64,000 bases of DNA from assembly GCA_947066105.1 (NCBI GenBank), contig CAMSYM010000013.1, forward strand, positions 1-64,000, read 5' to 3'. The translations under genes were made by a program, and so were the position numbers. Origin of the DNA: an uncultured Clostridia bacterium. GTDB taxonomy: Bacteria; Bacillota; Clostridia; Christensenellales; Pumilibacteraceae. Shown piece after piece: positions 53,936-62,900 of this stretch (position 1 is the first letter of the stretch; each line of letters opens with the position of its first letter). Under the pieces are notes generated by a model. The model saw nothing but the letters and a program-made list of their open reading frames with translations, did not search any database and had not been told where the DNA came from.

Positions 53936-53964
53936 CTATCATTTATTTTGTTTATTTCAATCAA
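53936..53964 (-). promoter_or_regulatory. promoter of the second GH3 operon
   Basis: TTGATT (53959-53964) and TGATAG (53936-53941) with a 17-bp spacer on the minus strand. The boxes are weak, as expected for an activator-dependent promoter; the LytTR-type repeat ends 5 bp upstream of the -35. Confidence 0.55.
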
Positions 53965-53969
53965 AGCGG

Positions 53970-54000
53970 CACCAACTTGAAATATTGCAACATATACTTA
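53970..54000 (-). promoter_or_regulatory. LytTR-type direct repeat in the GH3 operon promoter
   Basis: On the minus strand TAAGTATATG (53991-54000) and CAAGTTGGTG (53970-53979) begin exactly 21 bp apart. The second half-site, AAGTTGGTG, is identical to the half-sites in front of the regulator gene at 56106. Confidence 0.75.
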
Positions 54001-54043
54001 TTTGCCCGACATCGCAAATCGGAGAAGAGCGCCGTGTCGCAAT

Positions 54044-55381
54044 TTATCGATCTGCCGATTTAGGCGGGGCGATCTGCGGAAACAATATATTCATGGTAAA
54101 CAGATCTTTATCGGTGTTCACCGCAAGATCGCCGTCATAGCGGTCGCATACGTATTTAATGCTCTTTACGCCGTAGCCGTGAAAGCGCTGATCGCCCTTG
54201 GTGACCGGCAATCCGTGCTCGAAAATTATCGGTTCGGCAAAATGATTGCTCTCGCGAATGACCAGCATTTCGCCCACCGCCTTTATATTGAGCATGATGG
54301 TGCGCTTATCCTCGTCGACTGATTTTACAGCTTCAATTGCGTTGTCGAGCATGTTGCCGAACAGCGTGTATATATCTTCCTTGGTCATGAATCCCAGTCT
54401 TTTGCCGTCAGCCATTATGTTGATGATAATGCCGTTTTTGTTGCACAACAGGCTTTTTTCGGTAAGTATCACGTCGAGCGCGTCGTTGCCCGTTTTGACC
54501 GAAGAATCGTAAATGCTAATCTGTTTTTCTATCTCTTTGAGTTCTTTATCGCTCACCGTCTTGCCGTCGCCCAGCGCACGGACCTGATGTTTAAGGTCGT
54601 GGCACTTCATGTTGATGAGCTCGATGTTCTCCCTGCTCATCTCGTACTGCTTGCTTGCCTGACGCCACATTTGCTCCACGCGGTCGAGCGTGTTTTCCAG
54701 CTTCTTGCGCACAGACACTTCAAACTGCAAAAATACCGACAAAAAGCAACACAAAATATTATACACGCCTATAACTATCCTGAGCGACTTCGCGCCCGCG
54801 ATATCGGTCTTGACGACCACAGCGTTGAGCACGATATCTATTATAAGCACCGATACGGCGAGTACGAATATAAACGTCGATCTCAGCTTTACCGGCTCGC
54901 GCGAGCGCAGTTTGGTGGAAAACAGCATGTAAAACACAAAATACACGGGCGCATACGACGCGACGTACATCACCGCCACGAACAGATCGGGAAATATCCC
55001 CGCGAACTCGCCCGTGCCGTAAAACCCGCTCGACGCGGGATATTCGAATACGACCAAGATTATGTTATACAGCTCATACGCCAGGTGTTGCGTGGTATAA
55101 CCCGCTATACAGCAAAACGCGACGGTAAGCAAACTCTCGTCGAACAACATTTTGTGCATGACGAGCGTCACCAAAAATATGCACAAAAACATGACCGATA
55201 TGTAAAACGGATTATCGGATAAAACGGGGATCAGCCACGCGACCAAAAAGCACGCGCCGACGGCAAACGGCATGCCTATCCAAAAATACTTGCGCCTGCG
55301 AAAGCGAAACACATACATCGATTCCGCGAGCAACAGCTCCAACACGAATTGAAACGATTTGTAAAACTCGAACTGCGTCAT
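54044..55381 (-). CDS. GHKL (AgrC-like) sensor histidine kinase 2
   Basis: A 445-residue membrane kinase. About six membrane helices occupy ~1-220, then a dimerisation helix with His in MKCHDLKHQVRAL, and a GHKL ATPase with N-box GNMLDNAIEAV and G-box FHGYGVKSIKYV. It is of the same class as kinase 1 but clearly diverged, so it is not a recent duplicate. The ATG at 55381 overlaps the regulator's stop as ATGA (4 bases), so the pair is coupled. It probably senses an extracellular signal, perhaps a peptide or sugar, and controls the GH3 operon downstream. No signal-peptide gene is seen. Confidence 0.9.
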   Translation of the reverse strand: MTQFEFYKSFQFVLELLLAESMYVFRFRRRKYFWIGMPFAVGACFLVAWLIPVLSDNPFYISVMFLCIFLVTLVMHKMLFDESLLTVAFCCIAGYTTQHLAYELYNIILVVFEYPASSGFYGTGEFAGIFPDLFVAVMYVASYAPVYFVFYMLFSTKLRSREPVKLRSTFIFVLAVSVLIIDIVLNAVVVKTDIAGAKSLRIVIGVYNILCCFLSVFLQFEVSVRKKLENTLDRVEQMWRQASKQYEMSRENIELINMKCHDLKHQVRALGDGKTVSDKELKEIEKQISIYDSSVKTGNDALDVILTEKSLLCNKNGIIINIMADGKRLGFMTKEDIYTLFGNMLDNAIEAVKSVDEDKRTIMLNIKAVGEMLVIRESNHFAEPIIFEHGLPVTKGDQRFHGYGVKSIKYVCDRYDGDLAVNTDKDLFTMNILFPQIAPPKSADR

Positions 55382-56106
55382 AGATGTTCTTCGAGATAGC
55401 AATTGAGCGTGCGCACGAATTCCTTTTTGCGCGGATGACTGACGCTAAGCTCGTCGTATTCGGTCGCGCCGCGACGCTTGGCAATGTGCAAGATGTGGTC
55501 GGCTATGCCGAGCACGAACCGAAGATTGACCAAGCACGATTTATTGCACTGCGCAAACTCGTTTTCGGTGAACAACGCATATTCGTCTTTAAGCGCGCCG
55601 CGTTTTTCGTAATCGCCGTAGACGGTGTGGTAAATTATGCTGTGCTTTATCACTTCGACGTAGCGTATCTCCTCCACGGCTATATACCGCGCCGCACCGT
55701 TATCGTAGACAGTAACGCGCGGCACGTCCTTTTTTCCGTGCTTTCTCAATACGCGGTCGAGCTTTATTTCCAGATTGCCGTACTTTATCGGCTTGACTAT
55801 AAAATCGTCGGCGTCCACTTCGTAGCCGCGTATAGCGTACTGCGCCATGTTAGTCACGAATATGAGCGCGACATCACCGTCCATCTTGCGCAGGTTGCGC
55901 GCGGCGTCCATGCCGTTGAGATCGGGCATATCTATATCCAAAAACACGATGTCGTAATTGGGCTTGTACCGCGCCAAAAATTTTACGGGACTGTTAAAGC
56001 AGATCGTACTGCAATCTATGCCGTGCCCGACGCAGTACCGCTCGACGTAGCTTTTTAACGTTTCCACAGCATCTTGTTCGTCGTCGACGATCGCAACGTT
56101 AAGCAT
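55378..56106 (-). CDS. LytTR-family response regulator 2
   Basis: A 242-residue AgrA-type regulator: receiver (~1-120) with acidic DDE near residue 10, phospho-acceptor Asp in IVFLDIDMPDLNG and the conserved Lys in FIVKPIK, then a LytTR DNA-binding domain (~135-240) with IRYVEVIKHSI and FAQCNKSCLVNL. AGGAG lies 5 bases before the ATG at 56106; two GTG codons directly upstream are less likely. Its own promoter carries a perfect pair of 10-bp direct repeats at 21-bp period, and a half-site is repeated in front of the GH3 operon, so self-regulation and control of that operon are the simplest reading. Confidence 0.92.
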   Translation of the reverse strand: MLNVAIVDDEQDAVETLKSYVERYCVGHGIDCSTICFNSPVKFLARYKPNYDIVFLDIDMPDLNGMDAARNLRKMDGDVALIFVTNMAQYAIRGYEVDADDFIVKPIKYGNLEIKLDRVLRKHGKKDVPRVTVYDNGAARYIAVEEIRYVEVIKHSIIYHTVYGDYEKRGALKDEYALFTENEFAQCNKSCLVNLRFVLGIADHILHIAKRRGATEYDELSVSHPRKKEFVRTLNCYLEEHL

Positions 56107-56139
56107 CACCACTCCTTTGAACGCTTTGTTTCAAATTAA

Positions 56140-56168
56140 AGCATACCACAATCCGACTCGAATTGCAA
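56140..56168 (-). promoter_or_regulatory. promoter of two-component pair 2
   Basis: TTGCAA (56163-56168) and TATGCT (56140-56145) with a 17-bp spacer on the minus strand. The boxes are weak, fitting an activated promoter. Confidence 0.5.
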
Positions 56169-56187
56169 TACCTAATACGAATTTTGT

Positions 56188-56218
56188 CACCAACTTACGA
56201 TTTTAAAACACCAACTTA
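56188..56218 (-). promoter_or_regulatory. perfect LytTR-type direct repeat in front of regulator 2
   Basis: TAAGTTGGTG occurs twice on the minus strand (56209-56218 and 56188-56197), identical at all 10 positions and exactly 21 bp apart. It agrees with the LytTR consensus as I remember it (a GTT core in a 9-bp half-site, about 12 bp between half-sites). Confidence 0.85.
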
Positions 56219-56286
56219 TCAAATTTATGCTCACTTTACAAATCGATTTTAATATACTCCGCTATTTATCCGCTATTTAAAAACCC

Positions 56287-56315
56287 TTGACTTTATATAA
56301 ACATGGTTATATAAT
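56287..56315 (+). promoter_or_regulatory. promoter of the tetR-like gene
   Basis: TTGACT (56287-56292) and TATAAT (56310-56315) with a 17-bp spacer in AT-rich DNA. Confidence 0.75.
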
Positions 56316-56325
56316 ATATGTTATA
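56296..56325. promoter_or_regulatory. candidate TetR operator over the -10 region
   Basis: Inverted arms TATAAACAT (56296-56304) and ATGTTATA (56318-56325) enclose the -10 box, a classic place for self-repression by the TetR protein encoded next. The arms differ by one A. Confidence 0.45.
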
Positions 56326-56355
56326 TAGCAGTATTAATTAAGGAACATACATACT

Positions 56356-56910
56356 ATGCCCAAACAACGAATCACAAAGGAAATGATTTTAGACGTCGCG
56401 TTTAAACTGGCAAGAGAAAAAGGCGGCGAACACGTCGTACTCAAAAACATAGCCGCCGAGATCGGATGTTCGGTACAACCGATATACAGTTACTACGACA
56501 ATATGGAGACTTTGAAAGAGACGGTATTCGGCGCGGCGATGCAATTCTACAACCGATTTATATATTCTCGCGTCGACGCGGACGGCATATTGGAAAGCAT
56601 GGCAAGAGCCAACGTAGCTTTTGCGAAATACGAAACAAATCTTTTTAAGTTACTGTTTTTGCAAAAGCTGAACGGACTGAACAGCTTCGACGATATTTAC
56701 GAGTGGATGGGAGACAAGCAAGCCGCAACGCAGCTCGCGGAAAAACTGTCGCTCACGGAGAACGAGATCAAAGAAATTTATATCATGCTGATAGTTTTTA
56801 CTCACGGAGTGGCGACTATGATCGCAACGGGCGGCGCAAACATATCGGACGAAGAAAGCGCTTCCGTACTCGAAAAAGCTTATCGAGCGTTTGTAAAAGC
56901 GCAAACATAA
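56356..56910 (+). CDS. TetR/AcrR-family transcriptional regulator
   Basis: A 184-residue one-component repressor. The N-terminal TetR HTH (~8-55) shows ITKEMILDVAFKLAREKG, VVLKNIAAEIGCSVQPIYSYYDN and LKETVF. The rest is an all-helical ligand-binding domain with a TetR_C-like IYIMLIVFTHGVATMI helix. AAGGA lies about 12 bases before the ATG at 56356. It is divergent from the LytTR pair and 38 bp upstream of the DUF2461 gene, which it may share a transcript with. The ligand is unknown. Confidence 0.9.
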   Translation: MPKQRITKEMILDVAFKLAREKGGEHVVLKNIAAEIGCSVQPIYSYYDNMETLKETVFGAAMQFYNRFIYSRVDADGILESMARANVAFAKYETNLFKLLFLQKLNGLNSFDDIYEWMGDKQAATQLAEKLSLTENEIKEIYIMLIVFTHGVATMIATGGANISDEESASVLEKAYRAFVKAQT

Positions 56911-56948
56911 ATACAAGAATTTAAAAACTTTATTTTATAGGAGCAAAA

Positions 56949-57632
56949 ATGAATACGCAAACCATTTTGAAATACCTTTCGGAGCTTTCCGCAAACAACG
57001 ATCGCGAATGGTATCATGCGCACAAGGATGATTACAGGTCCGCTAACGAGCAATTCGAACAGCTTATACAGGCGCTTATTTACGGCATAGGCGAATTCGA
57101 TGACGGCGTTTTGCACAACGTACCCAAAGAGCTTACTTTCAAGCTTGTGCGCGACACAAGATTCAGTCACGACAAATCGCCGTACAATCCGTCGTTCAGA
57201 GCGCATATTTCGTCGAAAGGCAAGCTCCCCGTCCCTGTCGGCTACTATATAATGATAAAGCCGAACGGCGGCTCGTTTTTAGGCGGGGGTCTGTTTGCGG
57301 ACATGTTTGCAAACGCCACCGCAATGGTTCGCGACTATATATCCGCACATCCCGACGAGTGGAGCGAAATCATAAACGCCGCCGAGTTCAAAAAATACTT
57401 TGACGTAAAAGGCACGGCATTGAAAAACGTTCCCGCAGGCTACGACAAAAACGCTCCGCAGTCCGAATATTTGAAATTCAAGTCTTGGTACGTCGAGTAT
57501 TTCTTGACCGACGAAGAGATCGGCGACAGCGAGAAGTTTATGCAAAACGCCTTAGTCGTGTTTAAAGCGATGAAACCCTTTAACGATTATCTGAACGCCG
57601 CTATGAAGGATTTTAAAATGCCGACGAGATGA
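56949..57632 (+). CDS. DUF2461 family protein
   Basis: A 227-residue protein of DUF2461 (TIGR02453), recognisable by LKYLSELSANNDREWYHAHKDDY at the start (in outline), the FKLVRDTRFSHDKSPYNPSFRAHIS block with conserved Arg, Asp and Lys residues, GYYIMIKPNGGSFLGGGLF, and the later GYDKNAPQSEYLKFKSW. The domain is widespread but its activity is not known to me. AGGAG precedes the ATG at 56949. Probably co-transcribed with the TetR gene; a hairpin follows 44 bp after the stop. Confidence 0.92.
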   Translation: MNTQTILKYLSELSANNDREWYHAHKDDYRSANEQFEQLIQALIYGIGEFDDGVLHNVPKELTFKLVRDTRFSHDKSPYNPSFRAHISSKGKLPVPVGYYIMIKPNGGSFLGGGLFADMFANATAMVRDYISAHPDEWSEIINAAEFKKYFDVKGTALKNVPAGYDKNAPQSEYLKFKSWYVEYFLTDEEIGDSEKFMQNALVVFKAMKPFNDYLNAAMKDFKMPTR

Positions 57633-57675
57633 TCGCTTTCCGATCGTATCGTTGCACGTCGCCGTCCGCATTATA

Positions 57676-57715
57676 AAAAGCGATCCGAAGCTCGAACAAA
57701 CTTTGGACCGCTTTT
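57676..57715. terminator. terminator between DUF2461 and GNAT genes
   Basis: AAAAGCG pairs with CGCTTTT, then after a single mismatch TCCGAAG pairs with CTTTGGA (one G-T), enclosing a 10-base loop. It lies between convergent genes and can serve both. Confidence 0.65.
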
Positions 57716-57750
57716 CCGTATAAAACAAAATTTATTTGCTTTGCAGTATT

Positions 57751-58449
57751 TCAATCGCCGTCTATTTCGCACCAATACGTATATGCGCGTCCCGCTTTAA
57801 GTCCGAGCTTTTTTTGCAATGCAAGGCTGGCGACGTTTTCGATATGCACGTCGCAAACGGGCGTTCGACCGAACGTCATTACGTAGTTTATCATAAACCG
57901 TTCGAGCGCCGATCCAAGTCCGCGCCGCCTGTATCCGTCAAACACTTCGAGCATGCCCATGTTTCCGTCGCCGTGCCGTCCCATAAACCCCGCGAGCTTA
58001 CCGCCGACTATCGCGCCGAACACGCCTTTTTCGCGCATGAGTTTTTGTATCGTTTGCATATCGTACGTTTCGCCGGGATTGTTGTAAACGTCGAGTATCG
58101 CTTGCGCAAGCGATGAGCCGAGCCGCTTTATCTCCACGCCGCTCGGCAGATCGAGCGACGGCGGCATGCTTTCGGTATATGCAAACGTGACGCATGCGCC
58201 GCAATCGAATCCAAGCCTTTGCGGCGTATCCGACGGCGCGTTCATGATACACACTTTACCTATCAATCCGTACTTATTCGCATATTCGCCGTAATCGTTT
58301 ATATCGGCAAACACGCACTTGCGCCAACCGTTGACTTCCGCCGCGGCTACGCGTTCGTCGTGAACGAGCCACTGCCCGTTTTCGTATTCGACCGCATCCG
58401 CAAGCGCGGCGCGCTCCACGATAAATTCGTCGTTTTCGAGCAATTTCAT
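57751..58449 (-). CDS. GNAT-family N-acetyltransferase
   Basis: A 232-residue acetyl-CoA-dependent transferase. The N-terminal half (~1-125) is a degenerate GNAT-like lobe. The second half (~130-232) carries the working fold: GAIVGGKLAGFMGRHGDGNMGMLEVFDGYRRRGLGSAL in outline, with the RRRGLG acetyl-CoA pyrophosphate loop (motif A), and ENVASLALQKKLGLKAG (motif B). The substrate is unknown. The ATG at 58449 has no clear strong ribosome site. It is a single-gene unit that converges on DUF2461. Confidence 0.88.
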   Translation of the reverse strand: MKLLENDEFIVERAALADAVEYENGQWLVHDERVAAAEVNGWRKCVFADINDYGEYANKYGLIGKVCIMNAPSDTPQRLGFDCGACVTFAYTESMPPSLDLPSGVEIKRLGSSLAQAILDVYNNPGETYDMQTIQKLMREKGVFGAIVGGKLAGFMGRHGDGNMGMLEVFDGYRRRGLGSALERFMINYVMTFGRTPVCDVHIENVASLALQKKLGLKAGRAYTYWCEIDGD

Positions 58450-58520
58450 GGTACTTGTATTTTACACTCACGCCGCACGCTTTGTCAACCGTTTGCGTGA
58501 CCGCTAAAATACGACAAGCA

Positions 58521-58545
58521 AAAAGCACGGTAAAGCCGTGCTTTT
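58521..58545 (-). terminator. terminator of the Gln/Pro-rich membrane protein gene
   Basis: A perfect 10-bp stem (AAAAGCACGG against CCGTGCTTTT) with a 5-base loop and TTTTT on the minus side, 29 bp after the stop at 58574. Confidence 0.8.
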
Positions 58546-58573
58546 AAACCTGTGTTATTTCGACCGCCCGCCA

Positions 58574-59752
58574 TCACTTGCGCGCGCCCGACATCGCCTT
58601 TAACAGCTTGCTGAGCGCCTCGTTGAGTCTGCGCTGACGCTCCGGCGTCTTGTTTTCGGGCTTGGCGCGTTCCTTTTGTAAAAGCGACGCGACCTCGCGC
58701 ATTGTTTCGCGCGACGCGCCTTCGCGCTCGATCTTGTCTATACGCGCTATAACGTCGTCTACGGACGCGCTGTCGGCAGTAGCCGTTTGCGCGAACGCCT
58801 GTTGTTGCGGTTGAGCCTGTTGCGGCGGCGGGGTTTGACGCGCTTGCGCCTGAGCCTGTTGCGCGCGCATTTGCGCCAACGCTTCTTCGCGCGCGCGGCG
58901 ACGCTGTTCTTCCTCGCTTTCCTGCGGCGTCGGTTCGATTATCGGTTGGGCGTAAGCCTGTTGGGGTTCCGCATAAGCCTGAGCCTGTTGCGGCTCGGCA
59001 TATACTTGTTCCTGTTGCGGTTCATACGTTTGAACGGATTCGGCATAGGCTTGTTGCGGCTCCGCATACGCCTGCTGAGGCTCCGCATAAGTCTGAGCCT
59101 GTTGCGGCTCGACAGACGAGTATGCGGGCGCCGAATCGCTCGACGTTCTTTGCTCGCCGTCAAGCACGGGGATGAACTTGCCGTACGTTTTGACCGCGCC
59201 CGAATATGCGAGCTTGCCTACTATACCGCCTATGACCGTCAAAAGCCCGCCCAGCGCGAGCACCGTGAACGGCGCTATATACACGTTGGCGGTCACCGAT
59301 GCCATTGCGTCTATCGCCGCTTCGAGATCGCCTTCGCCGCCCGACGGCACGGATACCTTTGCGAGCGGCATCACGAAAAACGCCATAAGCGCGCAAATAA
59401 CGGTAGCCATAAACGTGACAAGCCACACCTTGGAAATGAACGAGCGTTTATACGGCTCGTCTACGCACAGCTGTTTGGTAACGAGCATGGACGGCTTTAT
59501 ATTGCCCATGCGCGCGTTTTTATACTGCGCCTTTACGGGCGCGGGCAACTGCTTCATTGCGACGAGCGCGACTTCGGGCTTGGCGGTAGCGCGTTTCATG
59601 ATCGCTTTGATCTTGTTGAACATGCCCGTCGTCAAGCCGACGATAAGCGTTACGGCAAAAGCCAAAACGACTATACCGAGCATAACGTACAACCAAATAT
59701 CGCCCGACAGGCTCAACTGATTGCCGAATAATTCTCTGAGCGTTTTCAGCAT
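58574..59752 (-). CDS. membrane protein with Gln/Pro/Ala-rich repeats
   Basis: A 392-residue protein I cannot assign. It has membrane helices at ~20-43 and in the middle (~108-130 and ~155-182), then a low-complexity region (~205-320) built of YAEPQQA-like repeats and Gln/Ala runs, and a charged C-terminal helix pair (~330-390, VDDVIARIDKIEREGASRETMREVASLLQKE in outline) that looks like a SHOCT-like or coiled-coil end. AAGGAG precedes the ATG at 59752. It sits between addA (171 bp upstream) and the GNAT gene. Confidence 0.7.
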   Translation of the reverse strand: MLKTLRELFGNQLSLSGDIWLYVMLGIVVLAFAVTLIVGLTTGMFNKIKAIMKRATAKPEVALVAMKQLPAPVKAQYKNARMGNIKPSMLVTKQLCVDEPYKRSFISKVWLVTFMATVICALMAFFVMPLAKVSVPSGGEGDLEAAIDAMASVTANVYIAPFTVLALGGLLTVIGGIVGKLAYSGAVKTYGKFIPVLDGEQRTSSDSAPAYSSVEPQQAQTYAEPQQAYAEPQQAYAESVQTYEPQQEQVYAEPQQAQAYAEPQQAYAQPIIEPTPQESEEEQRRRAREEALAQMRAQQAQAQARQTPPPQQAQPQQQAFAQTATADSASVDDVIARIDKIEREGASRETMREVASLLQKERAKPENKTPERQRRLNEALSKLLKAMSGARK

Positions 59753-59923
59753 TACTATCTCCTTTTGCGAAATTATACAATTAAGCTATTATAGTTTAGC
59801 ATAATCGAAAGAAAAAATCTATACTTTTCGATAAAGTTTTTCGATTTATTTAAGGTTATTTTATGACAATGCGAGATTTTTGGCGATATTCGGTACGGAA
59901 CGGACCGATAAGCGAGCCAAAAC

Positions 59924-62900
59924 TCAACATTCGACGTCTACGGCTATAAGCTCGCCCGTCGCGAAAGAATACAAAAACGTCTTTCGCACCCTGTACTTGC
60001 CGCCCGTCGCCTTTTCGACGGCGCGAGCGTATAAACGCAACTGCATTTTATATCCGTCGTTGGCAAGCTTTTTCGGATCGCCCGTTTTATAATCGACTAT
60101 CGCCGCATTACCGCGTCCGTCGACCATCAAAAGGTCGAGAACGCCCTGCACGAGCACGCTTCCCTTTGCGTCGATGCCTATTTCACCGGCGGGCATATCC
60201 ACAATAAAATACCTTTCCTTGAAACAACGCACGTCGCCTTCGAACATGCCGTCCGATTTCAGTTTGTGCAAAACTCCCGCCGCATATGATATTTTACGAA
60301 CGTCGACAAGCTCTATATTTTTGCATTTGCCTACCAATGCGTCGACGTCGGGGCAGTCGAAGTCGATCAACTCCATTGCGCGGTGATACGCCGTGCCGCG
60401 CAACCGCGCGTCGACGCCGCTTTCTTCGTCGCGGATCATAACGCGCGCCGCGCCCGTATAATCGTCGTTGTCGGCGAGCGCATACTCGCGCGCGATCGCC
60501 GTAACGCACGCCTTAACCGGAATATCCTTGCGCTCGGCGTTTTCTTCGGCGCAACGCTCGCGGACCGCGTTCTCGATAGCCTTTGCGTCGTCCCGTCCCG
60601 TCTTTGTCGGCGTTATGTCGCCGCCGCGGTTTCCGATAGAACGCGCGTATTCCCGAGCGTCGGCAGTTATCTCGTCGAGCGCATGATCGGGCGATACTCC
60701 CGCCGCGCCGCACCGTGCGAAGTCGAGCGGACACTTGGCTTTTTCGGGTGAAAGCACTTCGGCGTTACGCGATTTGTTTTTGCCGCATACGATAAGCTTC
60801 TTTTTGGCGCGCGTGAGCGCGACGTAAAACAGACGCAACTCTTCCTGTTTGAGCTTGTCGGGCGCAACGGCGTTTTGCGCCGCCCAGCTCGCCGTTTTCA
60901 AAAGCGTTCGCGTTTGCGGGTCGGGAACTTTTACCGCCACTCCGCCGTCGGGCACAAGCACGCGCGCCGACATATCCGTCGTATTGAACTCGCGCGCCGT
61001 GTCCGCCACTATCACGAAATCGTATTCAAGCCCCTTGGACGAATGCACCGTCGTTATATTGACCGCATCGCTCCCGCCGTCGAGCGCGAGATCGAAGTCC
61101 GCCGAGTCGTAATAATTCAAAAACGTATGGATATCGCATCGACGCTCGGTCGCATATTCGATAAGCGCTTCCGCCGCGCGAGCGTCGCCGCCCGTTTCGT
61201 ACACATGCTGAAAATAATCGACGCGCGACGTGATATAACCGAGCGTGTCGCCGCAATCGTGAGTTTTCGCATACGCCGCTATCTCGTCGCGCAACGCGAA
61301 AAATCTGTCGAGCTTTTTTCTGTACTCGCCGTTGTAAGCATCCGCGCGTTGCCAAAAGGCATACGACTTGCCGTCGTCGGGCAGTATTCCGCAAGCCGCA
61401 CACGCCGCGCCGCCCGCCACCGCCAGCTCGGCGAGCTGTTCGTCTGAAAACATTCCCATAGACGAGCGCAACGCCGTATACAGCGCAACGTCGTCGAACC
61501 TGTTGTCTACGCAACGCAACAGATCGGTAAGCGCGACCGCCGACGCATAGCTTTTGACAGACGACTTGCGCCCGAAGTTATAGCGTATACCGCGCTTATC
61601 GAACTCGCGGGCAAGCTCCGAGCAAAACGCGGCGTTAGCCGAGCGCATGAGTACGGCGATCTCGCCGAGCTCGGGCGGGAGCTTTTGCTTTTTGCCCTGC
61701 GCTTTGGCGAGCATGTTCTCGTATTCGGTTTTGAGCGTGACAAAGCGTATCCAGCGCTCGATCGCGTCCGCTATAAACGCCGCTTCGGGATCGGGCGAAC
61801 GTTCGCAAGTCGACGCGGCGATCACCGAATATCCGCCGTCGCACCGCACGGGTACACGTTCGGGAAGATCGACTGTAACGAGTTCGGCGCGAGCACCCGT
61901 CGGGAGCGCGGTCGCCGTATCGGGCGCGCCGCAAACCAGCCTGTCTTTGTTTAAATAGTCCGCCCCGCCGAAATCTTCGGTCATGGTTTTATCGAAAATT
62001 TTGTTGACAAAATCGACGACAGCGCGCGACGAGCGGAAATTATCGGTAAGCGGAACGTGTACGAACCGTCTGCAACCCTTATATTTTGCGCCCGATCTTT
62101 CGTAATCGCGCACTGCGTCTATCGGTATCGCGTTTTTTATCTCTTTGATAAAGTGTTCGGGACTGCACCGTCGAAACCCGTAAATGGACTGTTTGACGTC
62201 GCCGACGACGAACATCTCCGCGCCCGCGTCGCGGAATTTTTCGGCAAACTCGAACTGCAACGGATTGACGTCTTGGAATTCGTCGATGAAAACATGATCG
62301 ATCGATCGGCGTATTTCGTTCATGCACGCGCGATCGCTCAAAACGCGGTACGCGCCGTGTTCGAGATCGGAATAACCGATCTTGTTACGGCTCTTTTTCC
62401 CCGCATCGAACTTTTCGAGCGCGGCGCGAGCGACCGCGAGCAATGCGTCGACGTACGGCTTTCCGTCGATATCCTTGACCCCGTCGTATTCCGCTTTCAG
62501 CTCGCGCAGTTTTTTGCAATCGGCTTTGAGCGCTTTGAACCGCTCGTTGAGCGTATCCGTATGATCGCCGCGTTCCGAATGCGACGTAGCCGTCGGTTTA
62601 TCGATAACGCCGTCCGCATAGTCGGCGAATTCGTCGATCGCTACGGCGTGCTTGACCATGCCCGCCGCGACAAGATCGTTTTTGAGCAAAGCTATACGCT
62701 CGGTCAACTGCGCCCGCTTTGCCGCGACTATTCCGTCGAGAACGCCGAATTTATCCGAGTCGGGCGCAGAATCGGCAAGATATTTATGCGGCGCGGCGTT
62801 TGACAGCGCGAACTCGACGATATCGGTCACCGCGGACACGACGTTTTCCGCGCTCCTACGCGTCGACAGCATATCGTACACCGCCGCAAAATAACGGTCG

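Noticed and set aside
56113-56355. Search for an AgrD-like signal peptide near the AgrC-like kinases
   Set aside because: The gap between regulator 2 and the TetR gene and the gaps around pair 1 contain no short ORF with a ribosome site and a suitable peptide; no agrB-like gene is present.
58920-59110. Tandem DNA repeats that look like a short array
   Set aside because: They encode in-frame YAEPQQ protein repeats of the membrane protein; unit lengths and the absence of spacers exclude CRISPR.
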